A stretch of DNA of 34,993 bases, taken from positions 1 through 34,993 of the forward strand of contig NZ_JAQSDC010000018.1 of assembly GCF_029945705.1 (NCBI RefSeq), written 5' to 3'. Below the pieces are notes generated by a model. That model saw only the letters and a list, made by a program, of their open reading frames with translations, had not been told where the DNA came from and did not search any database. Shown one piece after another: positions 1 to 8,121 of this stretch (position 1 is its first letter; each line of letters opens with the position of its first letter). The translations under genes and the position numbers were made by a program. The stretch is from Methylotenera sp. (GTDB lineage Bacteria > Pseudomonadota > Gammaproteobacteria > Burkholderiales > Methylophilaceae).

Positions 1-1
1 A

Positions 2-334
2 ATCAGCGGTCACGTTGGACCGTTTTTACTGGTCACGATGGGCCATAATACCCAGATGGCTAAGCAGTGGTTGAAAGAACGTGAAGCCGCTAGCGCGGAA
101 AAACGCCAAGTCAAAAACTTGAGTTTGGCAAAAATTGAAGCTTTGGCAGGTGAAGCCCCTAGTTGCGCGACCGCGCAATCGGGCGCCCGAGGGCTTCAGG
201 GCGAACAGTCGTTATTTGCCACCGTCGCTGGTCTTCATGAAAAAACCTACGCTTGGACGCGCCTGCAAATTAATCCGAAATTTAGACATATTGCAGATGC
301 TGCAAACGACGTGTTACATTCGGAGGTGAAATAA
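2..334 (+). CDS. 3' end of an unidentified gene
   Basis: The reading frame is open from base 2 to the TAA at 332-334 and enters from outside the window, so only about 110 C-terminal residues are visible. The ATG at 38 is probably internal, because the frame stays open upstream of it and reads ISGHVGPFLLVT. After a short hydrophobic stretch the rest is hydrophilic: a charged segment (QWLKEREAASAEKRQ), an alanine/glycine-rich middle, and a tail with FRHIADAANDVL. I recognise no family, domain or catalytic motif. It is on the same strand as relA but 344 bases upstream of it, so shared transcription is not obvious. The frame is probably real given its length and end position, but the function is unknown. 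Confidence 0.5.
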   Translation: MSGHVGPFLLVTMGHNTQMAKQWLKEREAASAEKRQVKNLSLAKIEALAGEAPSCATAQSGARGLQGEQSLFATVAGLHEKTYAWTRLQINPKFRHIADAANDVLHSEVK

Positions 335-678
335 TTCAGAAAACGGGCTGAAAACCCCCTAAAGCTAAGCTGGATAAGGCTTAGAGAGCCTGTGGATAAC
401 TTTTCTTGTTTTTAGAAATTTCTACAACTCAAATTTTAACTGTAATACCAATGTTTAAATGTTCTAAGAATGGCGCCGTATATTGCTTTGCTATACATTA
501 TACGAAGCTAAAATATTACTACTGTAGAGTAGTGTCTATCAAATTATCAACCAACCTATTTCTATAGTTGTCTTAAATTTCGTACGAATATAAGCAAATG
601 ACCGTGCCATCGTAACAGCAACATGAATCGTCTGATATTTAAGCTGCATAAGATAGCACCTTGATGCGATAATATTTC
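335..678. other. Gene-free region upstream of relA
   Basis: I see no tRNA, small ORF with a ribosome site, or strong terminator here. It holds a perfect match to the DnaA box (TTATCCACA on the minus strand, 391-399), a weak hairpin ctaagc/gcttag (365-384), a 6-bp stem actact/agtagt (518-533) and the predicted relA promoter at its right end. A single DnaA box is not evidence of an origin. Confidence 0.5.
665..673 (+). promoter_or_regulatory. Extended -10 promoter of relA
   Basis: TGCGATAAT matches the extended -10 pattern TGnTATAAT with one mismatch in the hexamer. No good -35 is present at 16-18 bases upstream. The start point expected about seven bases after the hexamer falls at roughly base 680, on the annotated relA ATG (679). 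This suggests a leaderless or nearly leaderless mRNA, in line with the lack of a Shine-Dalgarno sequence. Confidence 0.4.
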
Positions 679-2898
679 ATGGTTTCAATTCTTAATCCCA
701 ATTCTATTTTGCTCGCCTCAAATGATAGTGATGTTTCTCTATGGATTGAATCTTTAGAGAAGCGTTTCTCGCTTACTGATATTGAGTTGATTCGTCATGC
801 TTGCGAGTTGGTTGCACCGCTCTATGCTGGCAATACTGAAGTGACAGGCACTCCGCTATTCAAACATGCACTGGGTGCGGCGACTATCCTTATCGACATG
901 AACATGGATGTGGAAACCATTGCGGCTACGATATTGCATGCCTTACCAGAGCGACTTGTTGATTGGCGTGCGACGTTGGAAGCTCGTTTTGGCACAAATA
1001 TTGTTAGCTTGGTCGAAGGTATTTCACGCATGGAGCAAATCCAAGCATTCAGTGAGATTGAAGGCCTAAAGGATTCAGACATAAAAAATGGCGACCACGC
1101 GCAACAAGTAGAAAGTTTGCGAAAGATGTTATTGGCTATGGTACAAGACATCCGCGTGGTGTTAATCAAGCTGGCCGAGCGTACGCAAACATTACGTTGC
1201 TTGTCTGGTGCTAGTCCTAGCCAGCAAAAACGAATTGCACAGGAAAGTAAGGGAATCTTTGCGCCGCTAGCTAACCGCCTTGGCGTGTGGCAGATTAAGT
1301 GGGAGTTGGAAGACCTTTCTCTGCGCTATCTAGAGCCTCAGCTCTACAAAGACGTTGCAAAAATGTTGGACGAGCGCCGAGTGGATCGGGAACAATACAT
1401 TGTTGACGTTGTAAATCAACTAAAAGATGAGTTGAACCATGCAGAAATCAAGGGCGACGTCACTGGGCGCCCTAAACATATTTATAGCATCATCAAAAAA
1501 ATGAAGAGTAAGCGTCTTGATTTTAGTGAGCTCTATGATGTGCGCGCTGTGCGGATTTTGGTCGATGACATCAAGGATTGCTACACGGCGCTAGGCCTGA
1601 TTCATAATCTATGGCAACCAATTCCCGGTGAATTTGACGATTATATTGCCCGCCCTAAAAGCAACAATTACCGTTCGCTGCATACTGCCGTCAGTGGGCC
1701 ACGCGGCCTAGCGCTGGAGGTTCAGATTCGTACTGTTGAGATGCATCAACACTCTGAACTAGGTGTCGCCGCTCACTGGCGCTATAAGGAAGGTGGTAAA
1801 TCTGATGCGAAATTCGACGAGAAAGTTGCGTGGCTGCGTCAGATACTGGCATGGAAGGATGAAGTTGCCGACAATGGCGATTTGCTTGAGCAGTTCAAAA
1901 GTGAGCTATTCCAAGATAAGGTTTATGTGCTAACACCACAAGGTAAGGTGATTGACTTACCAATGGGCGCGACCCCTATTGATTTTGCCTATACATTGCA
2001 TACTGATTTGGGACATCGCACACGAGGCGCAAAGGTGGATGGAAGTATCGTGCCACTGAATACCAAGCTGCAAAATGGTCAGCGCGTGGAAATTCTGACG
2101 TCAAAAATTGGCTCACCAAGCCGTGATTGGCTTAATGCTAACCTGGGTTTTCTGCAAAGTCCGGGTGCACGCGCTAAGGTTAGGCACTGGTTCAAATATC
2201 AACATTTCGAGGAAAATGTAACTCAAGGTCGAGCGAAGCTAGATCGCGAGTTGCATCGTGCTGGTGTTGGTGCAATCAATCAGGAAAAAATAGCACAGAA
2301 ACTGCAATTTCAAAAACTTGAAGATTTTCTGGCTGCTATTGGGCGCGGAGATATTAGTGAGCATCAAATTGCCCTCACTATTCAAGATGAAGTAGCCCCA
2401 AAACAAGATCAAGTTGCCAAACCACTCGCACCTAGACGCCCTTCCACAATAAAACCTCAGACTGAGGTGGTGATTGAAGGCATAGGCAACCTGCAAACCA
2501 GCACAGCTAAATGCTGCAAACCTATGCCGCAAGATGCAATTGTTGGCTACCTTACGCGCGACCATGGCGTGACGATTCACCGTAAGGCTTGCACTTTCAT
2601 CGCTCGATTACCAGAAGAGCGACGCGATCGCGTTCTTAACACTCAGTGGGGTGATTATCAAAGTGTCCGCGCAGATGTGGATATTGAAGTGGAGGCACAT
2701 GACCGCCAAGGTCTGTTGCGAGACATTAGTGACCTATTTGTCCGCGAAAAGGTGAATGCCACCAAAGCTAATACTATGAGTAGGAATAACCTAGCTTTAA
2801 TGCAATTTTCAATCGAGATTTCTGACTTGGAACAACTCAGCCGCCTATTGGCTTTGATACAAAAAGTGCCAAATGTTATCGAAGCGCGGCGGCGATAA
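679..2898 (+). CDS. relA: RelA: ppGpp synthetase I (GTP pyrophosphokinase)
   Basis: At 739 residues it has full RelA/SpoT length. The domains, in order, are a pseudo-hydrolase HD region (about 60-190), the synthetase (about 260-390, with GRPKHIYSIIKKM and EFDDYIARPKSNNYRSLHT), TGS (about 412-475), a conserved-cysteine region with CCKPMPQDAIVGY near 612, and a C-terminal ACT domain (about 667-739). The metal-binding HD motif of active hydrolases is replaced by HALPE (87-91). That loss, with EFDD in the synthetase, is the hallmark of synthetase-only RelA rather than SpoT. The enzyme transfers pyrophosphate from ATP to GTP or GDP when ribosomes carry uncharged tRNA. The upstream ATG at 664 is followed at once by an in-frame stop, so 679 is the first usable start, although it lacks a Shine-Dalgarno sequence. 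It converges on the regulator gene at 3003, with no clear terminator between. Confidence 0.95.
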   Translation: MVSILNPNSILLASNDSDVSLWIESLEKRFSLTDIELIRHACELVAPLYAGNTEVTGTPLFKHALGAATILIDMNMDVETIAATILHALPERLVDWRATLEARFGTNIVSLVEGISRMEQIQAFSEIEGLKDSDIKNGDHAQQVESLRKMLLAMVQDIRVVLIKLAERTQTLRCLSGASPSQQKRIAQESKGIFAPLANRLGVWQIKWELEDLSLRYLEPQLYKDVAKMLDERRVDREQYIVDVVNQLKDELNHAEIKGDVTGRPKHIYSIIKKMKSKRLDFSELYDVRAVRILVDDIKDCYTALGLIHNLWQPIPGEFDDYIARPKSNNYRSLHTAVSGPRGLALEVQIRTVEMHQHSELGVAAHWRYKEGGKSDAKFDEKVAWLRQILAWKDEVADNGDLLEQFKSELFQDKVYVLTPQGKVIDLPMGATPIDFAYTLHTDLGHRTRGAKVDGSIVPLNTKLQNGQRVEILTSKIGSPSRDWLNANLGFLQSPGARAKVRHWFKYQHFEENVTQGRAKLDRELHRAGVGAINQEKIAQKLQFQKLEDFLAAIGRGDISEHQIALTIQDEVAPKQDQVAKPLAPRRPSTIKPQTEVVIEGIGNLQTSTAKCCKPMPQDAIVGYLTRDHGVTIHRKACTFIARLPEERRDRVLNTQWGDYQSVRADVDIEVEAHDRQGLLRDISDLFVREKVNATKANTMSRNNLALMQFSIEISDLEQLSRLLALIQKVPNVIEARRR

Positions 2899-3002
2899 TT
2901 GATGAGTGAAGTTTATATATATTAACTTTGCTTAAATAATTTGCTACTGCAGCATCGCCGCCCTCCTCTATATTATTTGCAGTTATATAAACTCGATCTT
3001 GA

Positions 3003-3950
3003 TTACTTAATAGTACGAATCTTACTGGAGGCTAAGGCCGCTGCAGCCGTTCTTGTTTCTACGCCCAACTTAACAAATACATGCTCCAAGTGTTTATTGA
3101 CGGTGCGTGGGCTAGAGCCAAGTATGTCACCAATATCGCGACTGGTTTTACCTTTAGTGGCCCAGTACAACACTTCTGATTCGCGTATGGTTAATTTAAA
3201 TACCGTCATTAACGCCTCTATCTGTGCGGCATCAGATTCTTCTCTAAGCAATATTACCCACTGTTCACTGTCATTGAGTTCTGCTGGTATAAAGTTCAAA
3301 CGGCCCCTTGCTAAAACAATCATCAATGGCGGTATGTCTGTTTGAGCATGATGAGCAAGTGATACCTTTTCAATCCAAGATAATACTTGCGGTGGCGTTT
3401 TTGATTGAAATTGCGCGTAATGCTCAGGGAAATACCGCTGCATCCACTCTCTTGCTAACGGCGTTTGCCATACAATTTTCCCGTTACTGGGCGTAATGGC
3501 AATGGCTGCCTGACCAAATGCATCTAAGGCACCACGCGCCTGATGCATTAAGCGTGAAGTTTGCATGTGAGCATCAATTCTTGCCAGCACTTCTATGGCA
3601 CGTATGGGCTTAGTAATGTAATCGGTTCCACCTGCCTGAAATGCGGCAACCACATGCTCTGACTCAGTTAATCCGGTCATAAAAACAATAGGAATGTGGC
3701 GCGTATTAATATCTGCTTTTAGCCTCCGACATACTTCAAAACCATCCATGCCTGGCATAATCGCATCTAGCAAGATAATGCCAGGTTGAGCTTCTACTGC
3801 CGCCACAAGTGCAGCTTCGCCATTATTTGCAACTAATACTGTAAATCCTGACTCATCCAATGCATCATGTAACACTGCCAAGTTATCGGGCACATCATCG
3901 ACAATAAGCACTATGGGCGCATCATCTCTGCTTGGTTTAAGGTTACTCAT
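3003..3950 (-). CDS. NarL/LuxR-type response regulator paired with the NCS1-fused kinase
   Basis: The 315-residue protein has an N-terminal receiver domain with acidic pair DD near residue 18, phospho-acceptor Asp about 62 (LLDAIMPGMDG) and Lys about 114 (YITKP). A linker of about 100 residues follows, with a PAS-like look, and then a LuxR/NarL helix-turn-helix (about 243-305: LTIRESEVLYWATKGKTSRDI, then SPRTVNKHLEHVFVKLGV). The frame can be read seven residues further upstream, but I chose the ATG at 3950 because ATGAGTAA overlaps the kinase stop by 8 bases and has GGAAGAG upstream. This translational coupling makes it the cognate regulator. The family binds DNA as dimers at inverted heptamers. 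Predicted targets in this window are the twin operators upstream of fmdA and the porin (inference). The gene symbol is unknown to me. Confidence 0.88.
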   Translation of the reverse strand: MSNLKPSRDDAPIVLIVDDVPDNLAVLHDALDESGFTVLVANNGEAALVAAVEAQPGIILLDAIMPGMDGFEVCRRLKADINTRHIPIVFMTGLTESEHVVAAFQAGGTDYITKPIRAIEVLARIDAHMQTSRLMHQARGALDAFGQAAIAITPSNGKIVWQTPLAREWMQRYFPEHYAQFQSKTPPQVLSWIEKVSLAHHAQTDIPPLMIVLARGRLNFIPAELNDSEQWVILLREESDAAQIEALMTVFKLTIRESEVLYWATKGKTSRDIGDILGSSPRTVNKHLEHVFVKLGVETRTAAAALASSKIRTIK

Positions 3951-6900
3951 TGGTATTAATCTCTTCCACAAACTTCTTCATGGCCGCCAACTGGAATTGC
4001 TGCGCAAATTTTCTCATAGCGATAGCAAATACTTTATATTCCACATCTAAGCTTTCTATTTCATCTATTTTTTTAGAAATACCGCGTACATATCCAATTT
4101 TCATTAGCGCTAATAACTCGTCTAAATGTATTTTGGGTGGCGCAACTAATATAGGTGCTAAGTTGGCCTCTTCGGTAGGCAACTGCGGACTTTCTGACGC
4201 GGTAAGCCATTCTAAATTTAGCTGCTTGCCTAGCCAATCTAACAACTCAGATAATACTACAGGCTTTAATATAAAATCTTCTGCACCTATGCCTGCAGTA
4301 TTTTCCAAGCCTTTATCGAAAGCATTAGCCGATACAATACCAATCGGCACATCAGATTGCCGTACCTTACGTATGACATAACTCGCTTCCCAGCCATCCA
4401 TCATCGGCATTGCAAGATCCATTAAAATCAAGTCAGGATTGAATGTTGTATGTTGCTCAAGACACTCTAAGCCATTAGCGGCTTCAGCCATTTCGAACCC
4501 AAGCGGCTGAAGCAGCGTGACTAACATCTCTCTATCAATATACTCATTATCTACCACCAATATTTTTTTTCTTTCACCAATATAGCCAATACGCTGAGCG
4601 GCTAATACGGCTTCTATTTCTTGAGTTTGGTGTATTTGTGGTAAAAATAATTTAATTTTAAATAAGGTACCCTTCCCTACCAGGCTGTTCACACTAATCT
4701 CACCACCCATTAATTGCGTTAACAACTTACTAATAGTCAGACCTAAACCAGTACCGCCTATCCTATCGTTGGCAGCCGCGCTTCCTCTTGCAAATGGTTC
4801 AAATACAGTATCAATTTCTTCAGTTTGTATGCCCGGGCCAGTATCTTCAATCTCAATTTGCACCAGCTCACGTGCATATTGCACCCGAAAAACCACGCCT
4901 CCATGCTGGGTAAACTTGACGGCGTTACCCAAAATATTAATGAGTATTTGGCTTAAGCGCTTTTGGTCAGCACGCACCATTTTCGGCAGCTCACTTGTCA
5001 CTTCATAGGCAAAGTTAATGCCTTTATTACGCGCTTGCAGCTCAAACATGCTCACAATTTGTTTAATAAACTCTGGAAATCTTAATGGCTTAGTATCAAA
5101 AGTGAGTTTACCGCCTTCAATACGTGCAATATCGAGTGTACCTTCAATCAGTGATAGCAAATGTTCGCCGCTACGTCGTATCACACGTATTGCTTGCAAA
5201 CGACTATCTGGAATAGACGTGTCGTTATCTAGCAGTTGTGCGTAGCCTAAAATACTATTGAGTGGTGTACGTAACTCGTGACTAATGCCTGTAATGTAGC
5301 GGCTTTTAGCTTGGTTAGCTTGGTCCGCCACTTGACGCGCAAGTTGAAGCTCAGCATCGGTTTTCTGATGCAGCTCTATTTCACGCTGCAATAAACCAGT
5401 TTGGCGATTAGATTCCTCTTGCGCTACACGTCGGCTTTGACCAGTCAATACCAACCACCAAGCAATAATCGCGCTTGCAAACACAAGTGCAGAAAATATC
5501 TTCAGATAGCCAGAACGTAATTGCGGCAATAAGCTGGCCGCGGTTTGCGCCAGCACTTGGCTCTCATGGTAATAAATCAGCCATAATAATGTACCTAAAA
5601 AAGTTAAGGTGACACTCATCAGGAGTAAATAGGCACTTAAACCCGAGTTTAAATAAATCCATAAAGTCTTAGGCAGTAGCTTTTTTAGAGTAGTTTCCCA
5701 TTGAACGGAAAACTTAGCGTCTGGTTTACAGGCATCGTTACAGCGAGCGTCCAAGCAACAACACAGCGAACAAATAAAGCCTTGATAAGCTGGGCAATGC
5801 GCCATATCTGGCGTTTCGTACTCGCGCTCACAAACGGTGCATTTAGCGACACGAGTTGTTGGACTGAATTTAATTGCCTGGCGGGCAATATAGTATTTAC
5901 CTTTAGTGAACCAAGCAATAATAGGCGAAGCGATCAATGCAGTAAATAATGCGATAAAAGCCGAAAATGCCTGCGGAACAGCACCTAAAACGCCAGAAAA
6001 TGCAGTGATAGAAAGCATGGAAGCCAATAACATGGCACCCACGCCTACTGGGTTAATGTCGTATAAATAAGCGCGTCTAAACTCTATTCCTTTAGGGCTT
6101 AAACCTAGGGGCTTATTGATGACTAAATCAGCTACGACAGCAGCAATCCATGCAATAGCAATGTTGGAATATAAAGCCAGCACCTGCTCCAAAGCTTTAA
6201 ATACATCAAGCTCCATTAAAATAATGGCGATACTGGCATTAAAAATCACCCAAACCACTCGCCCTGGGTGGCTGTGTGTTAACCGGGCAAAAAAGTTAGA
6301 CCATGCCAACGAACCTGCATAAGCATTCGTCATATTGATTTTTACTTGAGAAATCACAACAAATAACGCCGTTACGCCCAACGCTAGTTCTTTTGAGCTA
6401 AATAAGTATTGATAGCCCACTAAATACATTTGCGTGGGATTGGTCGCCTGCAAAAATGACATATCACTTTGAATCACCAGATACGCCAATAAAACGCCAG
6501 CTGACATTTTTATCATGCCTAAAAATATCCAACCAGGGCCAGCAGTAAGTACACCTAAGTTCCATCGCCAACGATTTTCAGGTGTTTTTTCAGGCATAAA
6601 GCGAAGAAAGTCGACTTGCTCGCCAATTTGGGGAATTAAGGCCACACCAACCGCAGTTGCAGCACCAAAAAGAAGCAGGTTGAACTCACCCCGCTCGCCA
6701 GACGCACCTGCAAAGAGCATCATGCGTGAGATTACTTCTGGGTCTTGATACAAGATTGCAATAAAAGGCATACACATGAGTATCAGCCAAATTGGCTGGG
6801 TAAACATCTGAATTAGATTGATTAATGTAACGCCATGAATTACAAAAGGAATGACGACCAGCGCACTCACTAAGTAACCGAGATAGAGAGGTAAGTGAAA

Positions 6901-7389
6901 ATACAGCTCTAGCGCATAAGCCATAATGGCGGCTTCTAATGCAAATAAAATAAATGTGAAAGAGGCGTAAATAAAGGATGAAATAGTGGAACCAATATAG
7001 CCAAAACTAGCACCACGGGTGAGCAAATCCATGTCTAGACCGTATTTAGCTGCATAAAAACTAATCGGTAGCGCGGTCAAAAATATAATAACGCCCACAG
7101 CTAAAATCGCCCATAGTGCATTTACCGCACCGTAATTCACCGCAATTGTGCCGCCGACAGCCTCTAAAACTAGAAAAGAGATAGCACTTAATGCGGTATT
7201 TGAAACACGGAAAATTGACCACTTACGAAATGATCTGGGGGTAAAGCGAAGCGCAAAATCCTCTATAGATTCATTCGCTACCCAAGTGTTGTAATCGCGG
7301 CGTATTTTAATGATGCGCTGCGTTGGCTTGGCGTTTTCTGGTAGCGCCAATGGCAAATTATTTGGGTTCAATTCAACATCCGATTGCAT
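3943..7389 (-). CDS. Hybrid histidine kinase with an NCS1 permease sensor domain
   Basis: A 1148-residue membrane protein. Residues about 50-500 form a complete nucleobase:cation symporter-1 (NCS1) type transporter of about twelve membrane segments, with family-like features such as LLTRGASFGYIGS and VKINMTNAYAGSLAW. Next comes a cysteine-rich segment (about 517-555, nine Cys), two membrane helices (about 580-608 and 628-649), a coiled linker, HisKA (SHELRTPLNSILGYAQLL, His about 704), HATPase (NAVKFTQ near 823; DTGPG; GGTGLGL), a receiver (LILMDLAMPMMDG, Asp about 991), and a tail of about 90 residues without an Hpt histidine. Transporter-fused kinases are known (CbrA with an SLC5 permease), and NCS1 members carry purines, cytosine, hydantoin or allantoin. 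Adjacency to the urea/amide genes suggests a nitrogen-compound sensor. I chose the ATG at 7389 over the TTG one codon upstream. No clear Shine-Dalgarno sequence is visible. Confidence 0.9.
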   Translation of the reverse strand: MQSDVELNPNNLPLALPENAKPTQRIIKIRRDYNTWVANESIEDFALRFTPRSFRKWSIFRVSNTALSAISFLVLEAVGGTIAVNYGAVNALWAILAVGVIIFLTALPISFYAAKYGLDMDLLTRGASFGYIGSTISSFIYASFTFILFALEAAIMAYALELYFHLPLYLGYLVSALVVIPFVIHGVTLINLIQMFTQPIWLILMCMPFIAILYQDPEVISRMMLFAGASGERGEFNLLLFGAATAVGVALIPQIGEQVDFLRFMPEKTPENRWRWNLGVLTAGPGWIFLGMIKMSAGVLLAYLVIQSDMSFLQATNPTQMYLVGYQYLFSSKELALGVTALFVVISQVKINMTNAYAGSLAWSNFFARLTHSHPGRVVWVIFNASIAIILMELDVFKALEQVLALYSNIAIAWIAAVVADLVINKPLGLSPKGIEFRRAYLYDINPVGVGAMLLASMLSITAFSGVLGAVPQAFSAFIALFTALIASPIIAWFTKGKYYIARQAIKFSPTTRVAKCTVCEREYETPDMAHCPAYQGFICSLCCCLDARCNDACKPDAKFSVQWETTLKKLLPKTLWIYLNSGLSAYLLLMSVTLTFLGTLLWLIYYHESQVLAQTAASLLPQLRSGYLKIFSALVFASAIIAWWLVLTGQSRRVAQEESNRQTGLLQREIELHQKTDAELQLARQVADQANQAKSRYITGISHELRTPLNSILGYAQLLDNDTSIPDSRLQAIRVIRRSGEHLLSLIEGTLDIARIEGGKLTFDTKPLRFPEFIKQIVSMFELQARNKGINFAYEVTSELPKMVRADQKRLSQILINILGNAVKFTQHGGVVFRVQYARELVQIEIEDTGPGIQTEEIDTVFEPFARGSAAANDRIGGTGLGLTISKLLTQLMGGEISVNSLVGKGTLFKIKLFLPQIHQTQEIEAVLAAQRIGYIGERKKILVVDNEYIDREMLVTLLQPLGFEMAEAANGLECLEQHTTFNPDLILMDLAMPMMDGWEASYVIRKVRQSDVPIGIVSANAFDKGLENTAGIGAEDFILKPVVLSELLDWLGKQLNLEWLTASESPQLPTEEANLAPILVAPPKIHLDELLALMKIGYVRGISKKIDEIESLDVEYKVFAIAMRKFAQQFQLAAMKKFVEEINTNE

Positions 7390-7440
7390 CAATATTCATT
7401 AAGTATATTGTTGTAAGCAACAAACGTACCTTGAAAGGGT

Positions 7441-7488
7441 AAAGCTTAGCTGTTTAAAATACAGGTATTAAAAACTTAGCTGCTTAAA
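7441..7488. repeat. Pair of 18-base direct repeats upstream of the kinase gene
   Basis: Bases 7441-7458 and 7471-7488 share 16 of 18 positions (aaaRcttagctgYttaaa) and start exactly 30 bases apart, close to three helical turns. They lie 52-100 bases upstream of the kinase start, in the 155-base gap after ureJ. This is the expected place for a promoter and regulator sites of the kinase/regulator operon. The binding protein is unknown. Confidence 0.5.
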
Positions 7489-7544
7489 TTAAGTGGTTCT
7501 TATGGCATTGACCATAAAGTTGCATGATTCAGATCAATATTCGA

Positions 7545-8111
7545 CTAGCTCAATAATAAGTAACTTCCTACAAACAGTAATAAGCAAGCAAATAAGCTAT
7601 TAAACCAATAAGTTATCTTGGCATGCTGCGAAGCCATTAAAAGGCCTAGGCTATGTAGTATAGCTGTTGCGGCTAGCATTCCACCTAATGCAGCTAAGCT
7701 TGATTGTGATTGAAGCTCTACGCCGTGCGCCAAGCCGTGTAATAAAGCAAATACTGCAGTAAGACTAAGCTGCATAACCTTGTTTATAGGTAAACTCATC
7801 ATCAACAGCACACCCATCGCCATCACACTGGCAGCAATAGCAGTTTCTACACCAGCTAAATTTAAACCTGACAAACCCAGCAAAGCGCCAACTGCCATGG
7901 TAACGATAAAAGTGAGCGGTAGCTGCCAACGTGCTTTGCCGCCTAATTTAGCTGCCCATACACCTATTGCCAACATCACAAGTAAATGATCCCAACCTGT
8001 GAATGGGTGTATAAAACCTGCATATGCACTGTCTAAGCCATGCCCTGGATGGGCGCTAGCGATGCAAGAAAACAGTGAAAATAAAGCTGCAATTGTGATT
8101 TGTTTTTTCAT
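7545..8111 (-). CDS. ureJ: UreJ/HupE-family nickel permease
   Basis: A 188-residue HupE/UreJ family protein. It has a signal-like N-terminus ending in CIASA, followed by AHPGHGLDSAYAGFIHPFTG and WDHLLVMLAIGVWAAKLGG, then about five further membrane helices including a histidine-containing one (LLHGLAHG). Members bring Ni2+ (or Co2+) into the cytoplasm for metalloenzyme assembly. As the last gene of the urease series, ten bases after ureG, it should supply nickel to urease. A Shine-Dalgarno GGAG overlaps the ureG stop region and fixes the start. No convincing terminator follows: the short inverted repeat ttatgg/ccataa at 7500-7517 lacks a T-run. Confidence 0.9.
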   Translation of the reverse strand: MKKQITIAALFSLFSCIASAHPGHGLDSAYAGFIHPFTGWDHLLVMLAIGVWAAKLGGKARWQLPLTFIVTMAVGALLGLSGLNLAGVETAIAASVMAMGVLLMMSLPINKVMQLSLTAVFALLHGLAHGVELQSQSSLAALGGMLAATAILHSLGLLMASQHAKITYWFNSLFACLLLFVGSYLLLS

Positions 8112-8121
8112 GTCATTGCTC

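Noticed and set aside
391-399. Perfect DnaA box
   Set aside because: A single copy without a cluster, an AT-rich unwinding element or dnaA/dnaN nearby does not indicate an origin.
493-507. 15 bases identical to the spacer and one arm of loxP (atacattatacgaag)
   Set aside because: The other 13-base arm is not present (about 6 of 13 positions match), so it cannot be a recombination site. AT-rich DNA makes a partial match plausible by chance.
2239-2580. 113-codon open frame antisense to relA
   Set aside because: It lies within a fully conserved gene, with no Shine-Dalgarno sequence and a composition typical of a shadow frame.
2899-3002. AT-rich near-palindrome agtttata/tattaact between relA and the regulator as a terminator
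   Set aside because: It has no GC stem and one mismatch. It is common in DNA of this composition.
7500-7517. Inverted repeat ttatgg/ccataa as terminator for ureJ
   Set aside because: The stem is only 6 bp, AT-rich and lacks a T-run, so it is too weak to call.
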